Assembly: GCF_024362695.1 (NCBI RefSeq)
Contig: NC_065420.1
Coordinates: forward strand, 8,409,420 to 8,473,419
Direction: 5' to 3'
From: Pectinophora gossypiella
Lineage: Eukaryota; Arthropoda; Insecta; Lepidoptera; Gelechiidae
Length of the DNA: 64,000 nucleotides
The notes under the pieces are model-generated. The model was not told the DNA's origin, ran no database searches, and saw only the letters and a program-made list of their open reading frames with translations. The position numbers and the translations under genes were made by a program. Shown here piece by piece: positions 50,901 through 60,759 of the stretch. The number at the start of each line of letters is the position of its first letter. Positions within the stretch are counted from its first letter, which is position 1.

Positions 50901-53900
50901 ATTAGGCATAATTAAAACACATAATATCTAACGGGTTCTTACCGCGTTTAAATCAGGGATATGAGACTCCCGATATTTCGACACTGTTGCAAGTGCCATG
51001 ACCACGGGATGACTCAATCAATCATGAGATTAGGCGTAGTTGCCTACCTAATTAAGTACCTCAATAGCGTTCAAACTTTATAAAATACATAAGGGTCGAA
51101 TTGAGAAACGAAGAAAACCTCCATCTTTTTTGAAGTCGGTAATTAGGAACAATTTTAGGTCTCTTAAAGATCTGGCTTGTTTGGGTGCTAGTAGAATGGG
51201 TTGGCTCGAGCCCAAATCAACCCCTAATGAAGTAACGTGGTAGAGTATGCTTCTACCGAGCAACGGAAGGTTGGTGTTCAGCTGATTGTCGGGTATAAAT
51301 GTATATTATACAAGGCACCGGCCCGTGATTTCATCCACGTGAACTCAGTTATTGTACGGCAAGTCCACTGAATCCGTCCAAGAAACTCTATAAACACCGG
51401 CCAAGACTATTTGAGTTAATGCAAAGTTGTAAGTAACTAACAAACGCATATTTACATTTAGTATTAGTTAGGATCAATATGAATAGGCTGATTTACTTAA
51501 GAAAGGCAAGAAAAGGAAAATGGAAGCAACTCACCAAGCAGCTCATAAACATAATGATAATATAGACGAATAAGAAGAAACCGAGAAGCATTGGAATATG
51601 AATTACATTAATATAAGTAGGATCGATTGGCATTTGGCTCGCTTTTTGCTTATCTAGGTTACATTATAATGATATCAATTCTGGGGAGGCATTAAGTTGT
51701 CGCTCTAAGCACGCTCCTACGCCTTGAAATTCGGATAGACTTATTTCTTGGTTGTCAGGCACCTATAAAGTTGGTACAAAGCCTAACACTGACGGTGTCT
51801 AATATCTAGGATACACGATCCACCACAGAGCCATCTGGGGTGAAATCAGATCTAACACGCTTGCGGTGAGAAATGTTCTCGTTAAGCAGAAAATTGAAAC
51901 CACCTCGTTAGGGGCGCGCAACACTTTTCGATACTAGTAATAACTTATTTTAAGTATTTTATTTACTCAGTAAGTAGGCTGTTATAATTACTGCTCTCTA
52001 GTCACACTGCAAGGTCACAATACTCCCACGTTGACAGATTCTCAGGCGTTTAGCTTTAATGATAGTACTGTTAGGTGTTATTATAATAGGACATTGTTCA
52101 CCAAGGGATGAAAATGCGCTAATTGTATGACAGTAAATGTCGTATTTTCTGTCCCCTTTTCAAAATTCGTAAACAGCGTATTTTGGACAGGACACGTCAT
52201 GTCTTCCCTAGTTGACCGAACTGGTTATGCATATTCTACAAGTACCACCACTCGGTGGGTGGGTACTAAGTCTTATGATTTATTTTTATTATAAGTACTG
52301 AAATAAATAATCATAGATATTTAAGTAATACACTACTTATACTGAAAAATATCTTTATTCATTGGGTAATATAGTTACATGTTGAATGATATTTTTTTAC
52401 ATAAAAATTTTTTTTTTCTGAAACGTCTCATCTCTTCGCCTAAAACTACTGGAGCTTTTCATAACCCGTATACTTAGCCGAAGAAAATTAGCTGCTTGAA
52501 TAACCTCGGCGCAGGGCTCTAAATGTTAAAAAGAATAGTTCTGATTTTGCGAGTCTGGTCACTGTGAGTTTAAGTGAGTATCTACGTAATGTATCTGATG
52601 CAATAGAGTAGGTATCTAATATCAATAACATGTGGCTGTGTCCCGGGCGAGTAGCGGCGAGTCCAGATGAGTGGATTAGTGCAAGGTCGGGAGCGTCGCA
52701 CTGCGCCATTCGCTGCATCTGAACGCTCCCCTTTGTTCCACATTATAAACATGTTGATATTTTTATAATCTGACCCCAGTATTAGCGTAAATATGAAGTG
52801 GAACAGATGTATTTCATAGACTAAGTTAATAATTGATAGGTAAATTATAAGATGTAGGTAAGTAAGTAAGGTAATTCTTATGCTTTTTGTGTGTTTATTT
52901 AATGTTTATTTACATTGAGTGTGTGCAATAAAACATTACATAAATATCTGGCACTTATAAACATTTATCACATACAAACTTTTCATCAATTGAAAAAAAG
53001 AATTATAAATTAATATACTCAATGCATTATTTTTAAGTTGAAAAGCGGATACAGTTATCAGTGTATCATTCAAAAGTGGAAAGGAAACAATGCAGACGTC
53101 TGCATATTTTAAAAAATATTTTTTCGCATTTTTGTTACTGATAAAAATATGCGATAGTAGATATACCGGTCACGCAAACGATATTTATTTCTTTTTGTTG
53201 TGATTTTTCAATTTACTCGTGAGGTAAAAACTATGGCAAATTTGATTCATTTTATTGTCTGACATCAGAATTCATCTAAACCGCAATAATCTTCTTTTTA
53301 GCACCATTGTTGAGTTACAGCTTTTCGACACGGTTCACCTCCCTATGTAAGTAGGAAAGAAATGGTAACTACGTACCCAACTATATCTAATATATTACCT
53401 ATTTTATTCACCGCCAACGCAAAATCCTCACATGATTTTAGAATCATGCGAGGATACCCCGAATCATTAGTGATTCGGGGAGAATCACTAATGATTCGGG
53501 GTTTGAATTTTCGTTTCTTAAACTTTTCAAAACGTGAAATCATCCTCCTCATACTATCGAAATAAAACACGGTCGTGGTCAAATCAAATCAAATCAAATA
53601 CACTTTATTGCAGTACAATTTGGCCTTATTGCTCTAGAGCAATTTCTTCCAGGCAACCTGGTAGTGACCAGGAAACAAATATTAGCGTAGTCCCCAAAGT
53701 CGAATCCGGTTGATTGAGGGAAGGCCTGTGCCCAGCAGTGGGACGTAACTAATTATGCTGTTTATGTTATGTATGTATGTCAATATTGCAAATAGAGAAA
53801 TAATTTAATTAACTGTAAGAATACAAACTGAATTCGTTTGCAAACAGGGTCAATATTTTTTGCAACTATTGTCAACATTAACTGGGTCAATGCCCTGATG

Positions 53901-56900
53901 GCACGCGCGGTTCACTTCACGAACATTCATGTTGCTATGCTCAACTCATTCGCTTTTTTAAGCTTTTACCATAGCCATGACTCATAGTACCATGGGAGGT
54001 TTAATGAAGAAATTACCTACTTTTCTTACAAAGTTATGTCTAGTTGGTTGGTACCTGTATAAAGTTTCGGTTTTCCCTTGCCATATGCGTCATCGCTAAT
54101 TATCGTATTTTTATGTGACGAAAAAATACACGCTCATTCTCGGCAGGGCTTGAATGATACGCTACCGGTATAGAATTACGGTACCCATTTTCTATTGGAT
54201 AATCAAATTATTTTCGTATCTTTTTTGTCCTATAAAATTGCCATGAAAGCCGTTAGTTACCTAGTGTGACCAGGTAAAATAAATGCCTCCCGAAACCAAA
54301 CTGCAATAATTCGTATTTATAGATATAGATACCTACGTTCGTAAACGTATTAAAAGCCCGAGAAATTGTATCTAAATACCTACCTTCTTTCCTAAGAATT
54401 TTATAAATAAAAGAGAATAGTTTTTTTAGAAGTCTAATGCTCATTTTCAGTCTTTCGAAGTCTTTATAAAACTAGGTTACATTCCTTCCACCTAAGTATT
54501 CAAAACTCGGTCCAGATCTACATTTCGTATTTTGTTTCAGAGCTAAAAACTAAATTTGTTTCAGTTGAAAATATGCCAATTGCCACAAAACGTAATGAGG
54601 CTTTTAATGTCAGCTGGGCTTAAATATCTCAGTTATCTATTGGTGAATATAAACTAAGCTATTTAAACAGGATATTACCTACGTCAGTTTACAAAGTACA
54701 CCAAATCCCCATCGTTTATGAAGACAGAATACTAAAAGCATAATATTTGTTAATCTATGCGGCTCTATTCGTCTATGGAATGCGTGATAGTGAAATAATA
54801 TTCAGATGCAAGATAAAGTGCAAAGTGGGAGTATATAAAGTGAAGACACTAACGAGAATCATATTCGACAGAGGTCAAGAACACGAGAAACTTGTTTTTG
54901 AAATGGTCTAATAAATATTTGTAATAAAAAATACTGTATTTTAAATTCAACTTTGATAATATAATAGCGACAACGATAAATAAACGCCACATACGAGTAG
55001 ACGCCCACAATAACTTCGGCGTTACTTATTAAATGTTTTACAGGTATTGCTATCCAAACATTTGATTGTTAGGTAAAAAAATGTATATTTTAGGCCTACT
55101 GGAAGTAATTTCGTAAGTAGTGCCTTTTGTCTATCTTCAATAAATAAATTAATAATAAAATATATAAATAAAACATCATATATGTATAACAAAGTGATTT
55201 CATCTTAGCCAAACAGTGCCAGTGGTTTGGGGAATCAGGCCTTTAAAATGGTGGATGCGAAGAACTATTAACAGGATTTTAATCTGAAAATTAAGACTCG
55301 ATATTCTATTGACTCCAAACATTTGCTCTGTACCTGGTTTACACGCACAGCACCTCCAAAGCAAAATACGATAAACTACAGAATTCGCACTAATAACGAT
55401 TGCAAAAAACGAATCGATCTCGAAGATCGATGATTCTATCGTATACTATAGGTGATGATAGGTAGGTAGGTATGAAAATTTAAAAGGATCGACAGTGTAA
55501 GGCAGCCTACCAGCGTGTAAATGTGTAGACGGAACCAACTTTATTGACCTGAACACGACCCTTCCGTCGCTTATATTGATTCCGTTCAATATTTTACGAG
55601 CCGATCCAACCATCATTCGCCACTGTATTAATTCTTGCCAAGGAGTTTGCCCGTTATTAGAATAATATGCTGAGTTCCTCGAGGACAATCACATGTATCA
55701 CGCTATACAGTTTCTTATAAATTATCGGACATTAGGTACTAAGTACCAAATAAGTTAATAGTCAAAGTTGTGGTGAAAAACTCTACCTATTCGAAATGTA
55801 ATTTCAACGTAGTCTCTTGCCGTGATAACTACGATTAAAACTACACAAAGAAAAGAATAAACTTCCTTTTTTATGCGTATCGATTTTATCGTTCTGATTT
55901 ACTACTGTCGAAAGTATGATAATTAATGAGCTTCTTAGTAACGAAAGTACTTTTAGGCTAGACATTACCTACATATTTTTAAGTACACTTATCCAAGGAA
56001 CTGGTTATTTTAAAGGTGCGCGACGCAATGGCCAACGGTGATGAACATTCCACATATTTAGAACACTTCACTACAAAGTTTCGTAGATGTACGTCGAAGT
56101 TTAACAGTATATTGCCCAGATATAACTATTATAAAGTTGTTTTCTCAATGAATATTTAAATATATTATTATTTAAATAACAGTAGATAGGCATTGTTGTA
56201 CTTATGTAACTTGTACTGTGTTGTTAAATAAAAGTGCTGCATTGTTTCCAGCTATCCCGTTATATCGCTGACCCAAAGTGCCCGCTTGAATACAGATCCC
56301 ATGCTTTGCATAGCCATTGTGCTTTACCAGTATCTCTTTGGTTAGGCTCTTGTTTATTCTGCGCATACACTTACCTTACCTTGCTTGTCATAAAGTACAG
56401 ATTTTAAAAGTTAAATTATAAGCACCAGCATTTGATGTTCAAGCCAGTGCACAGCAGTTAATAATTGTGCTCATTTTTATATTGGTAAAGATGGCAAGGT
56501 ACCGCATTAAAAAAGATACATAATATATTATATTAACAAACTTACAATAATAGTCCAGATTTACATATACACAACAATCGTTCTCAAAACACTGATGTTA
56601 ATCAAAGCTCTAGATTTAAAAGTCCAAGAAGTGGATCTCCCAACCAGTGCCTGTTTGTTTGGGTAGGTACGTACAACTCGAAGTGTTTTAAATTGTGAGC
56701 ATGTACGAGTATATTACCTAGGCGGGGAGTTCCATCATCGCTTTTTATGAGTCGTAAATGAGACCACGCGTAAGGCTATTAATGAAGGAACGTCGCCAAG
56801 AAATCATGACAATCTAGAGCTTTGATAAGATCTTGACAGTCAACACATCAGGAACGACTAGTCACAAGAACACAACTACAGACTCCAACTACTGTCGTAT

Positions 56901-58410
56901 TCGGGACACACCGCAGATTCCTTCACCGTGTATTAGGGGCGAATAGAAAATGGATCGCAATTGTTCGTGCAGAGTCGTCTTCAGACCTTTGTTTACATGT
57001 TAGTGGTGTCGCGAGGCATGTTTACGACGCAGTAATGAGAAAGAGCAGCTTGCAAATGATTTGTAGGGAAAGTTCCTGCAATACAGCCATCGAATAAGCA
57101 ATTGCCGGCCATTACACATGGCATGCTAGTATTATATGTAAGTACTTATACCTAATCAATATCGGTCAATACATTTGTTGTGGCAATTGACACTGTTAAA
57201 AGGCATGTAACGTCAATTGGAGGGATTTTATCTAAAAGTAAGTATAGTTTTGAAAACTTATACTTCATTGAATGCCTTTGCTAGTGAACCGTTACGCTGC
57301 CAGCACAAATTCATAGTTCGCGAATGAATCCAGTCGTAACTCTACCAAAACCGCAATTTATTAAGTGAGAGAAATTATGGTGTCTTTTGCGATGCGGACT
57401 CGTGAAATGGAACGGCAAAGATCGTGGTTTATTGTTGTTCACGCAAATTCCGTTTTAGCCCATTTGAAATAGTTTGCTGATTCATGCAGCTTACAGTCAT
57501 TATGTATTTAATTAACCCGTTGGACTACATAAAGATTACCTTACAATTTATAGACACCGGTACTAATTTGTAGTAGATGTATACTTAGATCAATACCAGT
57601 AAGTAATACAATTAAAGAATCGACAAAAGATGCAGATGGCTATTATGATAAAGCTACTCTTTCTCTGGCAGTCAATCGGTAAACATGCCTCGTGGGTCCT
57701 CAAGCATGGGTGCAACGTGTTAGCGTCGGGACGTGTCGGGTGACATTCAACACATTCTGTTACCTGCTTAACTAAAGGTGTAGTTATCGTTAATCCGGAC
57801 GCATAATACGTCCCGTTTAGTCTATAGAAGTCGCTCTGTAAAAGAAAATATTTCACCCTGAAAAATGACCTCTTTTCTAAGTGCAGCAGTTGTGGCACAC
57901 TTGTTAGTTTCGAGATTCAGGCCACAGCGACAAATGACAAAAAATATTCATTCTCTATTTCTGTTGTGTTTCAGTTGGCAACTAGTATTACTGGTACTGA
58001 AATTGGGTTTATGAATGCGGGAGTCATTTTGCGGTTTCATTAACAATACCAACATTAATGTCATAATCGTAGCCAAATTAAAGTCAGCATTGTGTCACCC
58101 TTTCCCACTGCCCGCTTTGTGTTGTTAATTCTCATGTTTTGTCACACTCATACATTGCAGTATTATCATTTAGTGTAGGTATAGTGCCTGTTAGCCCTGC
58201 ATAATGCAAGATGGTCAAGACATCTTGCATGACGACAACAAAGTTCAAACTTACCTCTTGATAGAAGACTCGTTTGGAGTTATAAGTGAGATTGTACTGC
58301 TGATCAGCGACCATCAGTAGTATGGTGAAGGGCAGGAGGAAGGCAGCCGCCGCCAGGAAGGCGATACATCGGCCCAGTCGCATCATACTGACGTTTCTTC
58401 GCCCCATCAT
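28034..58410 (-). CDS. Carbohydrate sulfotransferase, CHST8-14 / Sulfotransfer_2 family (CHST11-like), 7 exons
   Basis: Exons in transcript order: 58255-58410, 57764-57835, 32766-32953, 29837-30134, 29429-29614, 28626-28777, 28034-28100. Phases agree at every junction and the product is 372 aa. It is a type II membrane protein: basic cytoplasmic N-terminus, membrane span at about residues 15-34, then a lumenal stem. The PAPS-binding signatures are both present: the 5'-phosphosulfate loop CNIFKAASSSW (140-150, K144 and the serines) and the 3'-phosphate motif IVRHPLERLASAY (200-212, R202 and S210). Downstream come DMHWTPYTDFCTPC and FETLD, typical of chondroitin / dermatan / HNK-1 sulfotransferases, and the family ending YDFKLFNY. 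At least four N-glycosylation sequons lie in the lumenal part (NLT, NGT twice, NYT). Acceptor sugar cannot be decided from sequence. Intron 2 spans about 24.8 kb, so an additional in-phase exon within it cannot be excluded. Confidence 0.9.
30320..30510. repeat. Dispersed repeat R1, copy in sulfotransferase intron 3
   Basis: Nearly the same as 120-300, including GATTGAAGACTAAAGTAAGA and the CTCAGCCGCTGGCGGGG region. Confidence 0.75.
31855..31985 (-). mobile_element. SINE S1 tail fragment
   Basis: CTTCTTCTTCTTCTATCGTG, CCAACCTCATCAACCCTAG, TGTCAGGGTTATTATTGAGC and AAAGGCCCCTGACATG are the reverse complement of the tail of the full S1 copy at 63029. Confidence 0.8.
32375..32530 (+). mobile_element. 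LINE 3' fragment (family L1a) in sulfotransferase intron 3
   Basis: Shows AAATTGGAGATGTTCTTAGA, CATCTACTCTGAACG, AAGCAAGAGAAGTATGACAG and TAGTCTCTGCTTACTCCGG, in the same order as at 10745 but with deletions. Confidence 0.7.
33565..33660. repeat. LINE fragment (CGCCCACTGCTGGGCATAGG type)
   Basis: TCATCATCATCAGCCGTACG, CCCACTGCTGGGCATAGGCC, AAGGATCTCCACGACGATCG; a widespread arthropod LINE-derived segment. Confidence 0.75.
34183..34657. mobile_element. Double-palindrome MITE (family M1), copy D
   Basis: 475 bp from CAGGATGTTACTGACATCG to ATGTCACTAACACCCTG, flanked by TATA and TATT. The spacer (TACGTACTTGTACTGGGTG) reads in the reverse direction of copies A and B, so the element is inverted here. 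Intron 2 of the sulfotransferase. Confidence 0.9.
34880..35005. mobile_element. SINE S1 tail fragment, rearranged
   Basis: Starts in reverse (CTTCTTCTATCGTGTGGGTT, CTCAACCTCATCAACC) and then continues forward (GATGTAAGTAAGTAGTCGTT, GAGCCATGTCAGGGGCCTTT, ACCAGGGTTGAT). Inversion inside the tail is visible. Confidence 0.75.
36248..36425 (+). mobile_element. tRNA-derived SINE S1, head
   Basis: Pol III A box TGGTCCAGTGG and B box GGTTCGAATCC are spaced as in a tRNA gene. It continues CACTTTGTGATCCCTAGTTT, GGCTGATCACCTGATCGTCC and GTGCTTCGGAAGGCAC, then repeat R2 interrupts. It is a SINE head, not a functional tRNA gene: no acceptor stem closes it. Confidence 0.85.
36420..36680 (-). repeat. Dispersed repeat R2, reverse copy next to a SINE
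   Basis: Begins CCGATACCGACCCCGCCGG and runs through TCAGCGCTTATCGCTATCGA to AAATCTACAATAAGTCACG, the reverse complement of 10090-10340. It interrupts the SINE body between 36425 and 36685: SINE sequence resumes with AAGGCACGTTAA. Confidence 0.75.
36685..36840 (+). mobile_element. tRNA-derived SINE S1, tail separated from its head by repeat R2
   Basis: AAGGCACGTTAAACCGTTGG, ACGTAGTCGTTACATATGAG, GGGCCTTTGGC, GCAGGGTTGATGAGGTTGG and CGATAGAAGAA follow the full-length copy at 63029. Confidence 0.8.
37455..37545 (-). mobile_element. SINE S1 tail fragment
   Basis: CTTCTGTCCTGTGGGTTG, AACAACCAACGTCAGCAACC and GTGCCAGGTTTGTTATTGAA, reversed relative to 63029. Confidence 0.65.
38702..38822. repeat. 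Duplicated segment, copy without insertion
   Basis: ATACACTTACGAGTACATAA, AATAATGATACACATAGGTA, CCTGGTATAGTGACCACACA and TTGCATGCT also occur at 39879-40081, where an 83-bp block interrupts them. Confidence 0.85.
39700..39878 (-). repeat. LINE tail (TTTATTGCAC type)
   Basis: AATAGTTTATTGCACAAACA, then GGCGGCCTTATTGCTAAGTA and AATCTCTTCCAGGAAACC: the reverse of a polyadenylated LINE end. Related sequence occurs at 49845 and 53580. Confidence 0.65.
39879..40081. repeat. Duplicated segment, copy with insertion
   Basis: The partner of 38702-38822 about 1.2 kb away, in direct orientation. Identity is high on both sides of the inserted block at 39921-40003. Confidence 0.85.
39921..40003. mobile_element. 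83-bp MITE insertion with TIR CGTAAGGCCC
   Basis: Left end ATCCTCGTAAGGCCCGG and right end GGGCCTTACGAC are inverted repeats; the uninterrupted paralogue at 38702 shows the empty site. The end resembles that of the 11890-12960 element (CCTCGTAAGCCC as read from its right end). Confidence 0.85.
40610..40705 (-). mobile_element. SINE S2 fragment
   Basis: GAAGCGACTGCCTGTCTGAC, TCCGCGAAGGGAATTCCAGC and CAATACAGGTTAGGTCACAT are the reverse complement of the S2 core at 59249. Confidence 0.8.
41060..41245 (+). mobile_element. SINE S2 body and tail
   Basis: GAAATGCATTTTCGGAAGTA, TGACCTAACCTGTATTGGGC, AAAAACCGGACCTGTCAAAT, GGACCCTGTGAGAAACGGGA and GGGAGATCATGATGA match 59430-59620; the tRNA head is missing. 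Confidence 0.85.
41872..42344. mobile_element. Double-palindrome MITE (family M1), copy E
   Basis: 473 bp from CAGGGTATTAGTGACATCG to ATATCACTAACATCCTG, flanked by TATA on both sides. Same orientation as copy D. Intron 2 of the sulfotransferase. Confidence 0.9.
42585..42785. mobile_element. Foldback element (family M2), copy next to M1 copy E
   Basis: Has both ends (ATAACGGGTTCTTACCGCG and CGCGGTAAGAACCCGTTATT) with the core CCCGATATTTCGACACTGTT. The outer sequence TTTACGCGG..AATTATGATAATAACC also appears next to copy 1 in reverse. Confidence 0.85.
43188..43698. mobile_element. Non-autonomous hAT element (511 bp) with nested LINE tail
   Basis: Terminal repeats TAGAGATGT.CCGACT and AGTCGG.ACATCTCTA with a perfect 8-bp duplication CTTATTAC (43180-43187 and 43699-43706). 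Subterminal regions are rich in ACTAGTCGG / CGGCTAGTCGG. A T-run at about 43398 followed by ATTTGGGAGACCAACAGCTC marks a nested LINE 3' end. Confidence 0.92.
44985..45310. repeat. Hairpin-bearing repeat-like segment with duplicated ATGTCTCTGACTTC
   Basis: Holds a 12-bp perfect hairpin (45004-45015 with 45024-45035), a second hairpin CGGAGTA / TACTCCG (45050-45069), and two copies of AAAATGTCTCTGACTTC at about 45204 and 45267; a third TGTCTCTGACTTC lies at 44793. An open frame crosses it (105 codons) but composition is that of a repeat and I do not call a gene. Confidence 0.5.
46535..46690 (+). mobile_element. SINE S2 fragment, diverged
   Basis: AACATCGCGAGGAAACCTAC, AAACCTACAATTGGGCTGTT, TTCCCTTTTAGTTGGAAG and TCGTGAAAACCTGATGATAA trace the S2 body at low identity. 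Confidence 0.55.
47565..47720. repeat. LINE-type 3' tail with CATA repeats
   Basis: A CATACATACATACATA run leads into AACTCACGCCC and TAATGGGGTGGGCAGAGCC, then AAGTCCAAAGATGG. It resembles the L1a tail but diverges after 40 bp and probably belongs to a sister family. Confidence 0.5.
48805..48910 (-). mobile_element. LINE 3' fragment (family L1a)
   Basis: CATACATACATAAGATCACGCC, GGGGTAGGCAGACCACGGAA and CTGACACACCGCCTTCGCTT match the family end in reverse orientation. Confidence 0.65.
49845..49950 (-). repeat. LINE tail fragment related to 39700
   Basis: CAATCTGTTCCAGGCAACTT, ATAAGTATAGGAGAAATTGA and ATAATATAGCGAGAG parallel the 39780-39860 sequence. Confidence 0.55.
49980..50410 (+). mobile_element. 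Long interspersed repeat fragment, about 430 bp
   Basis: GAGCCACGCTCTTGTCGGTG, GGGCAGTGGTTTCCCTCTTG, CCCGCAGTACTCTGTTTGAC, CTGTCAGGTTCCAGGTTACA and CTCCGGCCTACTGAAGTAAG. GC-richer than its surroundings. I recognise the style from moth introns but cannot assign a superfamily. Confidence 0.6.
50487..50590. repeat. LINE tail repeat (2837 type)
   Basis: CAGCCTATATACGTCCCACT, GGGCACAGGCCTCCCCTCAA, CCGGAGGGGGTATGGAGCAT and CACGCTGCTCCAATGCGGGT. Confidence 0.85.
50925..51020. mobile_element. Foldback element (family M2), left half
   Basis: AACGGGTTCTTACCGCGTTT, CTCCCGATATTTCGACACTG and AAGTGCCATGACCACGGGAT. The right arm is missing. Confidence 0.8.
53424..53501. repeat. Two adjacent hairpins, one with a perfect 20-bp stem
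   Basis: Hairpin 1 (53424-53455) pairs ATCCTCACATGATT with AATCATGCGAGGAT, 13 of 14. Hairpin 2 (53457-53476 with 53482-53501) has a perfect stem CCCCGAATCATTAGTGATTC around GGGGA. Confidence 0.85.
53580..53775 (-). repeat. LINE tail (TTTATTGCAG type) joined to a CCCAGCAGTGGGACG unit
   Basis: Tandem AATCA units lead into ATACACTTTATTGCAGTACA, GGCCTTATTGCTCTAGAGCA, ATTTCTTCCAGGCAACCTGG; from 53700 GGTTGATTGAGGGAAGGCCT and GTGCCCAGCAGTGGGACG follow. Confidence 0.7.
57764..57835 (-). CDS. Second coding exon of the sulfotransferase (stem region)
   Basis: A 24-codon exon, phase 0 at both ends, bounded by TTTTACAG and GTAACA. It encodes SDFYRLNGTYYASG and a short Thr/Val-rich tail, with one N-glycosylation sequon. 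Its small size and lack of a conserved motif make it the least certain exon of the gene; since it is phase 0 at both ends it could be skipped without breaking the frame. Confidence 0.65.
58255..58410 (-). CDS. First coding exon of the sulfotransferase (signal anchor)
   Basis: This exon encodes 52 residues starting MMGRRNVSMMRLGR, followed by about 20 hydrophobic residues and the start of the lumenal stem with an N-glycosylation sequon (NLT). It ends QE before GTAAGT, phase 0. It is 24 kb away from the catalytic exons; linkage rests on phase, strand and the need of a family member for such an anchor. Confidence 0.8.
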
Positions 58411-59248
58411 GTCACTTTATCCATCACACACACACCGCGATGCACCGATTGTATCGACATTTATATCTGCCAGACGACTTTGGTATCGCTTCGAGGATAC
58501 CTGCAAGGGTCAGATTTTTTCAAATAAGTATATTTTATACAAATAAGTAAGTACCTACCTAATTTACAAAAAATCTACAACAGTATTTTTAATCGTCGTT
58601 ACTTCCGTTTACTTACAACAAAATATTCGCGGCTGCTAACACCATTTCAGTGTTTTCTTAATACTGGCTTGTTTCGTAAGGTGACAGATATCACAGATTA
58701 GATGAGGCATGTCAAGACTTGATGCAGTTTTATCTTATCAATGTCTCTTAGTTTAATGTTGAAATCAGGGCTCATCCATCCCGTTTTGTGCAAAACCTTT
58801 ACCAACGCATTTTTCTGTAGGATATACTTAATAACTTTATCCAAGACTAGACTTCACCGTTACAATTGATAGTTATCAATACTATACTAGAGGTATATTC
58901 ACTGTGTATGGAGTGCCTATTCGTTTTAAATATGTTAATGCTGTAAGTTTAAAAATAAAATATTTTTTTCAAACTTTAAAAAGTCTGAAGGTTCCGGGAT
59001 TTACATGAACCAGATTTTGCAGAGTTGATGCTCATTTCCATATTGCAAGTCTCACAAGAAAGTTATTATTGTTGTAACGTGTATCACGTGAAACGTACAG
59101 AGTATATATATGAACCGTTATCAAATCAACGATCTCTCAAGTGGGTAAGTCATACCATGATAATCTTGAATCACGTAGTGTATCGATCAACCTGCAGATT
59201 ATACTTATCGAAACTTTATTGTTAGGTACTTAGTAAGTAGTTAGTAGA

Positions 59249-59625
59249 GCCGTGGTAGCCCAGTTGATAGAACGCTTGCCTCTCACTTTGAGGTCGCCTG
59301 TTCGAATCCAGCGCAGGCCTAAACCAATGATTGTCGAATTTGTTTTCGAATTCATGTTTTGATCATAAATGATTATCACGTGCTCAGCGGTGAAGGAAAG
59401 ATCCTGAGTTAACCCACATTCTCGAGAAATGCATTTTCGGAGGTATGTGACCTAACCTGTATTGGGTTTGGTTGGTTTTCCCTTCGCGGGTTGGAAGGTC
59501 AGACAGGCAGTCGCTTCTGTAAAAAACCGGACCTGTCAAATCTATGCCAGTATAATCTATCAAAGGTTAGGTAAGCGGACCCTGTCAGAAACGGGATAAT
59601 GCTAGGGTGATGATGATGACTTAGT
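59249..59625 (+). mobile_element. tRNA-derived SINE S2, full-length copy
   Basis: Head GCCGTGGTAGCCCAGTTGAT with an A box, B box TGTTCGAATCC at 59299-59309, body GATTATCACGTGCTCAGCGG, TGACCTAACCTGTATTGGGT, GGTCAGACAGGCAGTCGCTT, tail GGGATAATGCTAGGGTGATG ending in GATGATGATGA. Upstream of the sulfotransferase start. Confidence 0.88.
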
Positions 59626-59739
59626 AAATAGTTACCTTAAATACTGCATTACATTAAGTCCGTACCTTTCATCTGCGTAGTGCACAGGTTTTCAAAACCT
59701 AATATTATCAAATGTCAAATTACATTACTTAAATAAAAA

Positions 59740-59915
59740 TAGTTTCTCGCCCGCTACTGTACTACTTACTTACTCTACATATCCTGCTAATTATTCCGTC
59801 CATGGGTATATCTGTGTGCAAAATTTCATCCGAATCGGTATAGTGGTTTCCGTGTGAACGGTAACAGACAGACATATTTTATCATTTATAACGCTATAAT
59901 AACGGAATGTGTGTC
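59740..59915. repeat. RTE-type LINE 3' end
   Basis: CCGTCCATGGGTATATCTGT, GTGCAAAATTTCATCCGAAT, CGGTATAGTGGTTTCCGTGT and AACAGACAGACATA, the usual 3' UTR of RTE-like elements. Confidence 0.7.
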
Positions 59916-60759
59916 TTTTATTTACGTACTTACCTACTACTAAATGGACATATTAGTATTATGGGGAGCTCTGAGTGGTCTGCGATTAAGATCAACAAGT
60001 TCGTAAGTACGTTGTATCCATAAAAGTATAAGTAGTGTTGTAGTTTATAAGTGACGCGAAGTTCTGCTGTTTGATACACTAAACACGTGTCTGTAAACTC
60101 ATAAACAATGTAAATACCTAGGTAGGTACCTACATAGCTGTTTACTATTTTGTCATCGTCAACATTTTATATAATTTTACAATTGTAATTCACGCCGTTG
60201 TCTGTAGAAAACGTTGAAAATGCTGTGTTTATTTATAACATAATATACCTACGTGTAAATAAACACCAAATGGTTTTACAATTGGTCTATTTTCAATACA
60301 AGCTCGTGGTAATACTCGTCATGGGCACCTCCTTTTTGATTTCTTTCATCATTCTTTCTAACCGTGAATTGCTTTTATCACCAAAATCCTATGGTGTAGG
60401 TTTGATTTTTAGACATATCAAAGCACTGACAGTTGAACCAAAGGGCAAAAATTTTATTTTAATGATCATCATCTTTATTATTGGAAGTATTTCTTTCATC
60501 GAAAGCTATAACCGGTCGCTACACCGGGGCACCAGACCGCCGCCCCTGCTAGGAAACGAATATATTTCATGTGACCAAGGACACAGGGGCGTCTAAAATT
60601 GTTTTATTTTTGAATAAACTAATCGGGAAAAGGAAAAAAAAACATAGCCCATATTTTTTGCGAATTAAAGGATGGATAGATTTTGCAGCGTTCCACTTCG
60701 TAGACACTGAACACTGCAGTGTCGAAGGTGTAGCGACGGACTGTTGGTCCTGGGTACTG

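Larger units (their letters stand above)
32954..57763. other. Sulfotransferase intron 2, about 24.8 kb
   Basis: Mostly AT-rich unique-looking DNA with transposon islands, listed separately. No further protein-coding exon was identified. Stretches with nothing I can name include 37600-38680, 45800-46530, 51300-53340, 53780-57700 apart from scattered short repeats. Confidence 0.5.

Noticed and set aside
59249..59318. A second tRNA gene
   Set aside because: It continues into the S2 repeat body found at 41060 and 62475, so it is a SINE head.
60198..60596. A 132-codon ORF with several hydrophobic segments
   Set aside because: Looks membrane-like, but AT-rich DNA readily gives Ile/Leu/Phe-rich frames; no family resemblance, no splice context.
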